From Chitinophagales bacterium (GTDB lineage: Bacteria; Bacteroidota; Bacteroidia; Chitinophagales; LD1): a stretch of 64,000 nt of DNA. Position 1 is the first letter of the stretch. The number at the start of each line of letters is the position of its first letter. The position numbers and the translations under genes were made by a program. The stretch spans positions 1 through 64,000 of the forward strand of contig JAHBTS010000005.1 in assembly GCA_019638515.1 (NCBI GenBank), read 5' to 3'. Below, piece by piece: positions 25,514 through 34,792 of this stretch. Under the pieces are notes generated by a model that had not been told where the DNA came from, made no database searches, and saw only the letters and a list, made by a program, of their open reading frames with translations.

Positions 25514-27181
25514 ATGAATTTTTCAATAAAGAAAATAGGAATAGTAGCAGTAGGCGCAACTGTATTGTTTGCATCGTATGCCTTTGGAAACCGCTACTTT
25601 CAAATATCCAAGAACTTAGATATTCTGGCAGCGGTGTACCGCGAGGTAAATGTTTCTTACGTAGATGAGCAAGATCCGAGCAAGCTCATGCGCAACCTTA
25701 TAGACGGCATGCTTAAAACACTCGATCCATATACCAACTATTTTAGCCAAAGCCAGGTAGAAACTGCCCGCATGGAGCAAACCGGAAAATTTGGTGGCAT
25801 AGGTGTTAAGGTAGAAATGCAAGATGGTATTGCTGTAATTACCCATGTAGAAAAAGGCTTGCCTGCGTATGAAAGCAATTTAAAACCCGGAGATAGAATT
25901 ATTGAAATAGATGGCACGGTTACTAAAGGAAAAGCAAAAGAAGATGTTGAGCGATTCCTACGTGGGCAGCCCAACTCAACCATGAGCATTAAGGTAGAAA
26001 AAGTAATTGCTGCAGAAAAGTACGAAACGCAAACATTATCGCTTTCGCGAATAGAAACGCAAGAAACAAATGTGCCCTACTTTGGTATGATTACAGAAAA
26101 TACAGGTGTGGTACGCCTTAAAATCTTTAATGAAAATGCAGCGCGTGATGTGAAGAATGCCTTCGATAGTTTAAAACGCAGCAATCCGGCAATGAAAAGT
26201 TTGATATTGGACTTGCGCGGAAATCCCGGTGGGTTATTGCAAGAAGCAGTTAAGATTGTAAACATATTTATAGACAGAAATCAGTTGGTTGTATCTACCA
26301 AAGGTAAAGTACCGGAATGGAATACTTCCTTTAAAACCTTAGATGCTCCTACCGATACCAAAATTCCCATTGCCGTAATTACAGATAATATGAGCGCTTC
26401 GGCATCCGAGATTGTTTCGGGCAGCTTACAAGATTTAGATCGCGGTATTGTAGTGGGGCAAAAAACTTATGGAAAAGGATTGGTGCAAATAACTAAAAAC
26501 CTAAGCTATAACACTGTTTTAAAAGTTACTACCGCAAAGTATTACATACCAAGCGGCAGGTGTATTCAGGCAATAAACTATGCCGAGAAAAATACCGATG
26601 GTAGCGTAAAGCGTATTCCCGACTCGTTGAAGACAGCTTTTAAAACCAAAGCAGGAAGAACTGTTTACGATGGTGGCGGCATAGATCCGGATGTGGTGAT
26701 TCCCAAAAAGGAAATCAGCAAAATTGCACAGCAACTTGAAGCAAAACATTTACTCTTCGATTATGCAACACTTTTTGCATTGCAACATAAAGGCATTGCT
26801 TCTCCCAAAGATTTTAAGTTGAGCGATGCAGATTTTAGTGCGTTTCTACAGTTTATTCAGAATAAAGATTACTCCTATTCAACTGAAAGCGAAAAGTTGT
26901 TGGAAGAGTTGAAGAATGCAGCTGAAGAAGAAAAGTATTTCGATGCTATTAAAGAAAAATACGAAACCATAAAAGCAAAACTGGCACACGATAAACAGCA
27001 AGATGTAATAAAATCCAGAAAGGAAATTACAGCCTTGTTAGAAGCAGAAATTGTTGGTCGTTATTATTTTGATGCAGGCTTTGAACAGCGGCAAATGCTT
27101 AGCGATGACCGCATAGCTAAAGCATTAGAAATACTAAACGATATGCCTAAGTACAATGAAATATTAAGCGCTAAGAAATAA
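25514..27181 (+). CDS. S41 family C-terminal processing peptidase (second copy)
   Basis: A 555-residue paralogue of the preceding gene with the same architecture: N-terminal anchor (GIVAVGATVLFASYAFG), cap, PDZ domain (KFGGIGVKVEMQDGIAVITHV), catalytic core with LDLRGNPGGLLQEA, MSASASEIVSGS (Ser296) and GQKTYGKGLVQ (Lys321), and helical C-terminus. Both copies keep the full dyad, so both should be active. The pair is a tandem duplication that has diverged mostly in the PDZ and C-terminal parts, which may give different substrates (inference). It converges on cca with 17 bases between stops. Confidence 0.9.
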   Translation: MNFSIKKIGIVAVGATVLFASYAFGNRYFQISKNLDILAAVYREVNVSYVDEQDPSKLMRNLIDGMLKTLDPYTNYFSQSQVETARMEQTGKFGGIGVKVEMQDGIAVITHVEKGLPAYESNLKPGDRIIEIDGTVTKGKAKEDVERFLRGQPNSTMSIKVEKVIAAEKYETQTLSLSRIETQETNVPYFGMITENTGVVRLKIFNENAARDVKNAFDSLKRSNPAMKSLILDLRGNPGGLLQEAVKIVNIFIDRNQLVVSTKGKVPEWNTSFKTLDAPTDTKIPIAVITDNMSASASEIVSGSLQDLDRGIVVGQKTYGKGLVQITKNLSYNTVLKVTTAKYYIPSGRCIQAINYAEKNTDGSVKRIPDSLKTAFKTKAGRTVYDGGGIDPDVVIPKKEISKIAQQLEAKHLLFDYATLFALQHKGIASPKDFKLSDADFSAFLQFIQNKDYSYSTESEKLLEELKNAAEEEKYFDAIKEKYETIKAKLAHDKQQDVIKSRKEITALLEAEIVGRYYFDAGFEQRQMLSDDRIAKALEILNDMPKYNEILSAKK

Positions 27182-27198
27182 GGATACACCTTAAAAGG

Positions 27199-28623
27199 TT
27201 ACTTCTTGTTGTTAGACTTTTTTAGTCCCATTTCGGAGCCCATTTTTAGCATCATAGCAAAGGCTTGTTCAAAATCATTTTGAATAGTACCTTCTAAAAT
27301 AGCTTCTTTAATTGCTTCCTTAATAATGCCTATTTCCTTTCCGGGAGCAATGTTGAATGTATCCATAATAAGCTCACCACTTACCGGAGGTTGAAAATTG
27401 CGAATGCGGTCTTTTTCTTCTACTTCTTTCAGCTTCTCTCGCACACGCTCAAAGCGCTCTAAGTAGCGAACCATTTTTTGTTTGTTCTTAGTGGTAATAT
27501 CGGCTTCGCAGAGCATAAGTAAAGATTCAATATCATCTCCGGCTTCAAACAATAATCTTCTTAAGGCAGCATCGGTTATTTCTTCTTTAGTGAGTGCAAT
27601 GGGGCGCAAGTGCAGGAATACCATTTTCTGTACAAACTTCATTTCGGTTCCCATGGGTAGTTTCATGCGCTTAAATATCTTGGGAACCCATTTGCTGCCA
27701 AGTACTTCGTGTCCATGAAAAGTCCACCCTTCTCCGGGAACAAACCGTTTGGTAGGTGGTTTGGCAATATCGTGCAAAACGGCAGCCCAGCGCAGCCAAA
27801 GATTTTTGGTGGTGCGTGTAATATTGTCTAATACTTGCAGTGTGTGAAAAAAGTTGTCTTTATGCCCTTTGCCTTCATAATTTTCTACACCTTTCAATGC
27901 TTGAAATTCGGGAAATATTATTTTTAGCAAACCTGTTTCTTCCAATAAGATAAACCCTTTTGAAGGTTTTTTTGCAAGGATAATTTTATTGAGTTCATCG
28001 CTTATTCTTTCTTGCGAAATAATATGAATGCGCTCGGCATTGCGCTGGATTGCTTGCAGCGTTTCAGGAAAAATTTCAAAATCTAATTGTGTGGCAAAGC
28101 GTATGGCACGCATCATGCGCAAGGGATCATCGCTAAAAGTAATATCGGGGTCGAGCGGTGTGCGTATGGTTTTGGAGTTTAAATCGGCAATGCCGCCAAA
28201 GCTATCTAGCAATGCTCCGTAATTGTGAGCGTTTAGTGAAACCGCGAGTGCATTTATGGTAAAATCTCTCCGATTTTGGTCGTCTTGTAAAGTGCCTTCT
28301 TCTACTGCGGGTTTTCTGGAGTTTCTATCGTACGATTCTTTTCGTGCGCCCACAAATTCTACATCTGCTCCGTGCCATTTAAAGTTGGCTGTGCCAAAAT
28401 TTTTAAATACCACAGGGTGAATATCGGCACTTAGCTCTGCGGCTGTGGCGGTAGCCAATTCTATGCCGCTTCCTACGCATACAAAATCAAAATCTTTGCA
28501 TGGGCGCTGAAGTAATTGGTCGCGTACATAGCCGCCTACCACATAGGTTTCTACTTGTAGTTTGGCTGCGGCTTTTTTTACAGCTTCAAAAACGGGATGC
28601 GATAAGTCTATTTTTGTTTGCAT
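27199..28623 (-). CDS. cca: CCA tRNA nucleotidyltransferase with HD domain
   Basis: A 474-residue enzyme that adds or repairs the 3' CCA of tRNA. It has the class II nucleotidyltransferase head VVGGYVRDQLLQRPCKDFDFVC (metal-binding Asp pair in DFD), the DDQNRRDFTINALAV motif, DPLRMMRAIRFATQLDFEI, and an HD-type phosphohydrolase domain (AAVLHDIAKPPTKR). It is transcribed alone. The FVC after DFDF replaces the more common DIV residues, but the acidic pair is kept. Confidence 0.93.
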   Translation of the reverse strand: MQTKIDLSHPVFEAVKKAAAKLQVETYVVGGYVRDQLLQRPCKDFDFVCVGSGIELATATAAELSADIHPVVFKNFGTANFKWHGADVEFVGARKESYDRNSRKPAVEEGTLQDDQNRRDFTINALAVSLNAHNYGALLDSFGGIADLNSKTIRTPLDPDITFSDDPLRMMRAIRFATQLDFEIFPETLQAIQRNAERIHIISQERISDELNKIILAKKPSKGFILLEETGLLKIIFPEFQALKGVENYEGKGHKDNFFHTLQVLDNITRTTKNLWLRWAAVLHDIAKPPTKRFVPGEGWTFHGHEVLGSKWVPKIFKRMKLPMGTEMKFVQKMVFLHLRPIALTKEEITDAALRRLLFEAGDDIESLLMLCEADITTKNKQKMVRYLERFERVREKLKEVEEKDRIRNFQPPVSGELIMDTFNIAPGKEIGIIKEAIKEAILEGTIQNDFEQAFAMMLKMGSEMGLKKSNNKK

Positions 28624-28697
28624 ACAACAAGCGATGAAAGTAGGCTAAGATTTTTTTTGTTGCCATATTAAAAGTGCGATGCAGCTGGCAAAAATTA

Positions 28698-28740
28698 AAA
28701 AGCCTTCGTTTCTTTTAATTTGGAAAGAAACAAAGGCTTT
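28698..28740 (-). terminator. Rho-independent terminator for the pdhA-TPR unit
   Basis: A 17-base stem with one mismatch (AAAGCCTTTGTTTCTTT against its near complement), eight-base loop. On the minus strand it ends in CTTTTTAATTTTT, so it terminates transcription from 30509 through 28762. Confidence 0.85.
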
Positions 28741-28761
28741 GTTTGCAAAGTAGCGATGCGC

Positions 28762-29469
28762 TTAGATGGCAGCGTTTACTCGTGCTAAATATTTTTCTGC
28801 TTCGCGACCTTCGTCTGAATTAGGATAGTTGGTGCTTATTTCTTCTAACAAGGCTTTGGCATCGCTATATTTTTTTTGCTTTTCGTAAGCCAATGCTGCT
28901 TTGAAAAGGAAGTAAGGTGTATATACTTCGTTTTTAGAGAACGAAGCTGCTTTTTTGTAGTAAGAAGTGGCATCGTCCATTTTTCCCAATTCTGAATAAG
29001 CATCGCCAATGGCATTTAACTTTACTGCACCTAAAATTGGGTCTGAAGTGCTGAATTTATCGAGATATTTTACAGCATTATCGTATTGCTTTAAGTTTAA
29101 GTAGCAAATACCGGCATAGTAATTGCTAAGATTAGCGGCTTTGGTAAAGCTGTATTTGTTCCCAATTTCTAAAAAGCCTTTATTGGCTCCATTGCCGTTT
29201 AATGCCACATTAAATGAATCTTTTGCAAAAGCCAGTTCTGCATGAAACATTTCTTTTTGTGCTTTTAAATTGCGATCGGGCAACCATTTCATAAATACAA
29301 AAACCAATGCACCGATTACTACCAATAATCCGGCTCCGCCATAGGTTACCAATTGTTGTTTTTCTTCAAAGAAGTGTTGCACTTTATCGAAAAAGCCTAC
29401 ACTGTTTGTAGCAGCATTTGCTGTGGTTGTTTCTACTTCCTGAACTTCTTTTTCTAATTCTTCAGACAT
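28762..29469 (-). CDS. Membrane-anchored TPR protein (YfgM-like)
   Basis: A 235-residue protein. An acidic cytoplasmic N-terminus (MSEELEKEVQEVETT) is followed by one membrane helix (TYGGAGLLVVIGALVFVFM, about 42-60) and a TPR-rich domain (NYYAGICYLNLKQYDNAVKYL, GDAYSELGKMDDATSYYKKA, FLFKAALAYEKQKKYSDAKAL). The layout resembles YfgM/ancillary SecYEG-associated TPR proteins, but that role is not shown here. It lies 47 bases downstream of pdhA and shares its terminator. Confidence 0.8.
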   Translation of the reverse strand: MSEELEKEVQEVETTTANAATNSVGFFDKVQHFFEEKQQLVTYGGAGLLVVIGALVFVFMKWLPDRNLKAQKEMFHAELAFAKDSFNVALNGNGANKGFLEIGNKYSFTKAANLSNYYAGICYLNLKQYDNAVKYLDKFSTSDPILGAVKLNAIGDAYSELGKMDDATSYYKKAASFSKNEVYTPYFLFKAALAYEKQKKYSDAKALLEEISTNYPNSDEGREAEKYLARVNAAI

Positions 29470-29516
29470 GTTTATTGGATTGAATTTTTTATTGTTTTTT
29501 TTGAAGGCGTTTTAAA

Positions 29517-30509
29517 TTATTCGGTCATAAAAGGATAATCCTGCTGCACATAAATATGGTTGAATAATTCATTGTTGCTTGGGTAAGGCGATGCTTCCGC
29601 AAATTGTACACAATCGTCTATTTCGGCATCTACTTTAGCGCTAATTGCTTCTATTTCTTCGGGAGTAGCCCATTTCTTTTTCACGATAGTTTCTAAGGTG
29701 GTTTCTATCGGATCTAACTTTTTATAGGTTTCTACTTCTTCTTTGGTGCGGTATTTTTGAGGGTCGCTCATGCTGTGCCCTTTGTAGCGGTAGGTGCAAA
29801 TTTCTAAGAAAGTAGGACCTTCGCCTTTGCGCGCTCTCGCTGCAGCTGTTTCTATGGCTGCGTGTACGGTTTCGCATTTCATACCATCTACACTTTCTGA
29901 TGGCATATCGTATGCTTCGCCTAGTTTTGCAATTTGTGTAACGTTTGAACTTCTTTTCACCGAAGTGCCCATGGCATAGCCGTTGTTTTCGCAAACAAAA
30001 ATTACTGGCAATTTCCACATCATTGCCATATTGAATGTTTCGTGCAGAATGCCTTGGCGTGCTGCACCATCGCCAAAAAAGCAAATGGTTACGTTGTCTT
30101 TATCTAAGTATTGGTCTGAGAACGCAATGCCGGCTCCCAAGCCAATTTGAGCGCCCACAATTCCGTGTCCGCCAAAAAAGTTATGTTCTTTGGAAAAGAA
30201 GTGCATAGAGCCACCTTTGCCTTGTGTGCATCCGGTTGCTTTACCAAACAATTCTGCCATGGCAGCACGCGAAGAAATACCTTTAGCTATGGCTAAAGCG
30301 TGATCGCGATAAGCTGTAATTACGCGGTCGTCTGCACGGAGTGCCGTCATCATACCTGCCGCTACTGCTTCTTGCCCAATATATAAATGGCAGAAGCCGC
30401 GAATTTTTTGTTGCCCGTATAGCATACCGGCACGCTCCTCAAACTTGCGCAGGCGCAGCATAAGCTCGTACCAATATAGGTAAGTTTCTTTTGTGAATTT
30501 TGTTGCCAC
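29517..30509 (-). CDS. pdhA: Pyruvate dehydrogenase E1 component, alpha subunit
   Basis: A 330-residue thiamine-diphosphate enzyme subunit that decarboxylates pyruvate for acetyl-CoA synthesis. Motifs: FCHLYIGQEAVAAGM, GKGGSMHFFSKEHNFFGGHGIVG, the TPP-binding GDGAARQG followed by CENNGYAMGTSV, and YRYKGHSMSDPQKYR with the phosphorylation-loop region. The start is a GTG at 30509 (GTG GCA ACA AAA). The beta and E2 subunits are not adjacent, so the complex is encoded in scattered genes. An exact TAnnTTTG box lies on the minus strand at 30526-30533. Confidence 0.93.
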   Translation of the reverse strand: MATKFTKETYLYWYELMLRLRKFEERAGMLYGQQKIRGFCHLYIGQEAVAAGMMTALRADDRVITAYRDHALAIAKGISSRAAMAELFGKATGCTQGKGGSMHFFSKEHNFFGGHGIVGAQIGLGAGIAFSDQYLDKDNVTICFFGDGAARQGILHETFNMAMMWKLPVIFVCENNGYAMGTSVKRSSNVTQIAKLGEAYDMPSESVDGMKCETVHAAIETAAARARKGEGPTFLEICTYRYKGHSMSDPQKYRTKEEVETYKKLDPIETTLETIVKKKWATPEEIEAISAKVDAEIDDCVQFAEASPYPSNNELFNHIYVQQDYPFMTE

Positions 30510-30525
30510 TTCTAAAAAAGGTTGG

Positions 30526-30533
30526 CAAACGTA
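30526..30533 (-). promoter_or_regulatory. Putative -7 box of pdhA
   Basis: The minus strand reads TACGTTTG, an exact TAnnTTTG match, ending 16 bases before the GTG start at 30509. Confidence 0.45.
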
Positions 30534-30676
30534 AGGAAAAAAGTGTAAACTCCATACTTGTGCAGTTAGAATTGCGGAGCAGGCAGTTTAAATCTTATTT
30601 TTTTATACACATAAGACTAAAACTCGCTTTTTTTTGGTGTATGTTTACAGCCACTTTTAAACTAAAAATTCTGAGT

Positions 30677-33600
30677 ATGGGTAATTTTTTACGAAAATTG
30701 ATGGTGCTGCTTATGGCACTCAATTTAAGTTACGGTTTTGCGCAGGTGGTAACTATACCTGCTGCCAATACCGCAGGTACGGGAAATAGTACCGTTGGAA
30801 GAAAACCTTATGGTAATTGGTGGGGCTATGAGCGTTCGGCAGCCATTTATACTGCGGCTGAAGTTGGCTATCCCGGAACAATAAGTGCCTTGGGTTTTTA
30901 TGTAGAGTCACTTTCTTCTCCGGCAGATTCTACTCCGGTGAAAATTTACTTAAAACATTCGCCTTCTGCTTCGTTTGGCTCAGCCGCTACGTATGCTAGC
31001 GAAATAGCTTCTGCCTCGTTGGTGTTTTCCGGCAATATTTATGCTACAGATTTAGTTGCGGGTGCTTGGATTACTACAACTTTAGATTCTACTTTCTTTT
31101 ATAATGGTACTCAAAATTTAGTAGTACTGGTAGAAACTAATGGTGGAAGTACTGGTATTGAGGGGCAATACGGAAAACAGTTTAGATACAGCACTCAAGG
31201 CAGTAACTCATTCCAATATTGGCAGACAGATAATACCCCTCCTTCTTCAACCGGTACTTTGGGTAGTGCTAGGACTAATATCCAATTAACAATTGCACCA
31301 GCACCAACTTGTTCTGGCACTCCAACTGCGGGCACGGTAAGTGGTCCGGCTTCGGTGTGTGCAGGTAGTGCTGTTAGCCTTTCGTTAAGTGGGCAAACTT
31401 CAGGAGTTGCCGGAATTACCATTCAATGGCAGAAATCGTCTGATAGCTTGGTGTTTACAAATAAGCCATACAATGCCAATGCCGCTACTACAACTGATAC
31501 TATTAGCACAAAAACATACTACAGAGTTGTTGTAAAGTGTGGTACAGATTCCGCTATCTCTAATGTGTTGGGCGTGGGCATAAGTGCACCAACAGCTTGC
31601 TATTGTGTTCCACCTCTTTCTTCTGGATGTTCTTTAAATGACCTTATAAATTCTTTTTCAATTAGTTCGTTGGTGAATTCCGGTTCAGGATGTAATGGAC
31701 AAGCAAATAGTTATATTAACTATCCTGAAAGCCAATTTACTACTACTTTAATTGAAGGCGTAACATATTCAGCTTCGGTAACTGCTGGCACTGGTTCAGG
31801 TACACACGGAGCAGCTATATGGATAGATTTTAACCAAAATGGAAGCTTTGCCGATAGTAATGAGTTTTTCTTAATTTCAAACAGTATTGCTGCTAGCGCT
31901 ACGGCAACCAATAATCTTGTTACAATTCCTGCCGGTATTACTCCCGGAAAAACAAGGTTGCGCGTTAGATATGTGTATAGCACTACTCTAACTTTAGGAA
32001 GTTCTTGCACTAGTGCTTCTTATGGAGAAACTGAAGATTACACAGTAACACTATCCGGTCCGGTAACTTGTACCAATCCACCGGCAGCAGGAACTGTTAC
32101 AGCAAATAAAACAAAAGTATGTGCTAATGATTCTACTGTTTTAAGTGCTACAGGATACGAATTGGGCGCTTCATTGCAGTGGCAGGTTTCTACCGATTCT
32201 TTAAGTTGGAGCGATGTGCCAAGTGCAACTTTAGCTTCTGTAACTTCACAACCGGTTACTGCACCTGTGTTTTATAGATTGAAAGTAACATGTATAGATT
32301 CTACTTTTTCTAATGCAGTAAAATTGGAGACAAAACTTTGCTATTGTGCCTCTTATGCTACTAATTCTGCCGATACTAAAATTGACTCTGTATTTTTTAA
32401 TACAATAGTTACAGGCTCACCACTTAGTACATGCCAAACCTATACAGATTATACCAATCTCTCTACCACTGTACAGCGATTGGTTCAATATCCTCTTACT
32501 GTAAAGAATGGTTATTGTGGAGGTACACATTACGCTGGTTATTTAGGTGTTTTTGTTGATTGGAACCAAGATGGCGATTTTGCAGATGCAGATGAAACTG
32601 TTTATACCTTTGGGCCTACAACAGCACGCGCTTCTATTCCTGTAGGGCTTGTAAGTGTACCAGATTCTGCTAAGTTGGGTTCTACCACCATGCGTGTAGT
32701 GTTTAGAGAAGGTTCTGCTCCAGCTGCTTGTGGTACCTATGGTTATGGCGAAACAGAGGATTATACAATTGAAGTTACAGCGGCTCCTCCATGTAATACG
32801 CCAACTGTGGGAGGAACCATTTCAGGACCGGATAGCGCAGAGGCAAATACTACAGGAGTGTTTGTTGTGAACGGCTATTCAGGAACTAACTTCTCTTGGG
32901 AAATTTCAAATAGCCCAACAGGACCTTTTACAGTTTTGGGTGTAGATAACGATTCTTTAACTTTATTGCTAAACGCGGTAGGTACATTCTATGGCCGTGT
33001 TAAAGTATTGGCAAATGGTTGCGCTTCTTCTTATTCAGATACATTCTCTATTGTAATTACACTTTCTGGCGATGAGCCTTGTAATGCCATTACAGCTAAT
33101 TTGGGTAAGAATGGACCTTTTGATTTTACGCTTTATACTACCTCTGCTAATGAAGTTCGTCCTTTGGGCGATAGTTGCGAAGTTCAAACCAGATGGTGCG
33201 ATGCAGATGTAGCTCAATCTGTATGGTTAAAATTCCAAGCACCAGCATCCGGTAGAGTGTATATGAGAGCTCCGGGTGGCGATAACCGCTTGGCATTATG
33301 GGATGCAAGTGATTGTGCCGGATTGGCAGATTCAACTTTAGGCGGTTATACTTTGTTGGCTGCAAATGACGATGATCCAAACTACTTAACTGCAGGAAGT
33401 GAAGAGTATTCAGCTTTTATTGATACCGTAGAGTGTTTGGTACCGGGTAAATTCTATTATGTACAATTGGCTCCTAATGCTTGGTTTGGTCAATCTACAG
33501 ATACTACTAGTTTCTTCTTAGAGGAAGCACCTGCAAAGGATGCCAGCTTTGTTGGCATGGCTCAGGCTGTTTACTGTGAAGATGCATCTGCCGAAACATT

Positions 33601-34708
33601 GTATCCTGCAACTCCGGGAGGTGTGTTCTCTGGTACTGGTGTGAATAACGGAAATGAATTCGATCCAAGTATTGCCGGAGTGGGCGGACCTTACATTGTT
33701 ACTTATACTTTAAATGGTTGTTACACTTTTAGCGATACAGCTTCGGTTTCTGCAATACCTGATATTGCCAGTGTAACTATTGAAGACATAAAATGTTTTG
33801 GACAGCAAGATGGTTCTGTTGCTATTACAATGGCAAGCGGAACAGCTCCATTTACATTTAACTGGAGCAATGGAACTAATGATTCTTTATTGGCAAATGT
33901 TGGTGCAGGACAATACCAAGCTACCATTACCAGTGCCGATAACTGCTCAAGCATATCTGCACAATATGTGGTAACAGATTCTACTACTGCTTTAACAGCT
34001 ACAACTACTGCAACCGATGTTAAATGTTTTGGCAATGCCACCGGTTCTGTAACTGTAACTGTACAAGGCGGAGAGCCTGCTTATACTTATGCATGGAGCA
34101 ATTCCGGTACTGCCGATTCGGTTAGTGGTGTTGCTGCAGGAAGTTATTCTGTAACCGTTACCGATAAAAACGGATGTACAACTACTGCACAAGATACAGT
34201 TAGTGAACCTGCATCGGCCTTGTCTGCTACTTCTGTTGCTACCGACCAGGTTGGTGCTACCAATGGTACCATTACTGTAACAGCTACAGGTGGAACACCA
34301 AGCTACCAATATGCTTGGAGCAATGGCGATACTGCACAAAACCTTACGGCTGTTGCTGGAGTTTATACACTCACAGTTACCGATGCCAATAATTGTACAT
34401 TTGTATTAACTGATACCATCAATTTTGTAAGTGGTGTAGAAGGTGTGGTTTCTGGAGTAAGAAGAATTAGCTTATATCCAAATCCAACTGTAGGCGCTGC
34501 TAATTTGGAGGTTGAGTTGGAAAATGAAAAACCAATTGGCGTTGAAGTATTTGATGCCTTTGGTAAATTAGTTTTAGTACAAAACATTGCTGCTGCTAAA
34601 CACGAAGTTATCAGCTTAGATATGAACGGCTTTGCCGCAGGTTTGTATAGTGTTCGTGTAAAAGTTGCGGGAGCATTCTATACTAAACAAATATCTATAC
34701 AACGCTAG
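30677..34708 (+). CDS. Large GEVED/SprB-repeat protein with T9SS type A signal
   Basis: A 1343-residue exported protein. A signal peptide (to LNLSYGFAQ) is followed by a beta-sandwich domain (YERSAAIYTAAEVGYPGTI, PVKIYLKHSP), then two GEVED-type modules, each with an Asp-rich WIDFNQNGSFAD or FVDWNQDGDFAD loop (likely calcium-binding) and ending YGETEDYTV/I. Ig-like linkers (SLQWQVSTDSLSW) lie between them. A region with CNAITANLG and FYYVQLAPN precedes three SprB-type repeats (each with a WSNG/WSNS core). The C-terminus is a type A T9SS domain (SLYPNPTVGAANLEV to KQISIQR). It is likely a surface-attached or released adhesin or matrix protein. The frame is open to 30500, but the ATG at 30677 starts the signal peptide. 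A strong terminator follows. Confidence 0.88.
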   Translation: MGNFLRKLMVLLMALNLSYGFAQVVTIPAANTAGTGNSTVGRKPYGNWWGYERSAAIYTAAEVGYPGTISALGFYVESLSSPADSTPVKIYLKHSPSASFGSAATYASEIASASLVFSGNIYATDLVAGAWITTTLDSTFFYNGTQNLVVLVETNGGSTGIEGQYGKQFRYSTQGSNSFQYWQTDNTPPSSTGTLGSARTNIQLTIAPAPTCSGTPTAGTVSGPASVCAGSAVSLSLSGQTSGVAGITIQWQKSSDSLVFTNKPYNANAATTTDTISTKTYYRVVVKCGTDSAISNVLGVGISAPTACYCVPPLSSGCSLNDLINSFSISSLVNSGSGCNGQANSYINYPESQFTTTLIEGVTYSASVTAGTGSGTHGAAIWIDFNQNGSFADSNEFFLISNSIAASATATNNLVTIPAGITPGKTRLRVRYVYSTTLTLGSSCTSASYGETEDYTVTLSGPVTCTNPPAAGTVTANKTKVCANDSTVLSATGYELGASLQWQVSTDSLSWSDVPSATLASVTSQPVTAPVFYRLKVTCIDSTFSNAVKLETKLCYCASYATNSADTKIDSVFFNTIVTGSPLSTCQTYTDYTNLSTTVQRLVQYPLTVKNGYCGGTHYAGYLGVFVDWNQDGDFADADETVYTFGPTTARASIPVGLVSVPDSAKLGSTTMRVVFREGSAPAACGTYGYGETEDYTIEVTAAPPCNTPTVGGTISGPDSAEANTTGVFVVNGYSGTNFSWEISNSPTGPFTVLGVDNDSLTLLLNAVGTFYGRVKVLANGCASSYSDTFSIVITLSGDEPCNAITANLGKNGPFDFTLYTTSANEVRPLGDSCEVQTRWCDADVAQSVWLKFQAPASGRVYMRAPGGDNRLALWDASDCAGLADSTLGGYTLLAANDDDPNYLTAGSEEYSAFIDTVECLVPGKFYYVQLAPNAWFGQSTDTTSFFLEEAPAKDASFVGMAQAVYCEDASAETLYPATPGGVFSGTGVNNGNEFDPSIAGVGGPYIVTYTLNGCYTFSDTASVSAIPDIASVTIEDIKCFGQQDGSVAITMASGTAPFTFNWSNGTNDSLLANVGAGQYQATITSADNCSSISAQYVVTDSTTALTATTTATDVKCFGNATGSVTVTVQGGEPAYTYAWSNSGTADSVSGVAAGSYSVTVTDKNGCTTTAQDTVSEPASALSATSVATDQVGATNGTITVTATGGTPSYQYAWSNGDTAQNLTAVAGVYTLTVTDANNCTFVLTDTINFVSGVEGVVSGVRRISLYPNPTVGAANLEVELENEKPIGVEVFDAFGKLVLVQNIAAAKHEVISLDMNGFAAGLYSVRVKVAGAFYTKQISIQR

Positions 34709-34728
34709 TTTTTAGTAAATGGATATTT

Positions 34729-34768
34729 AAAGCCGCTTGATATTATTGTCAAGCGGCTTTTCTTTTTT
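34729..34768 (+). terminator. Rho-independent terminator after the GEVED/SprB gene
   Basis: Perfect 12-base arms AAAGCCGCTTGA and TCAAGCGGCTTT around an eight-base loop, then TCTTTTTT. Confidence 0.92.
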
Positions 34769-34792
34769 AATAAATTACTTGAACATTGGAGA

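Noticed and set aside
30500-30676. Upstream extension of the GEVED/SprB protein
   Set aside because: It overlaps the pdhA start on the other strand and would place about 59 residues ahead of a clear signal peptide.
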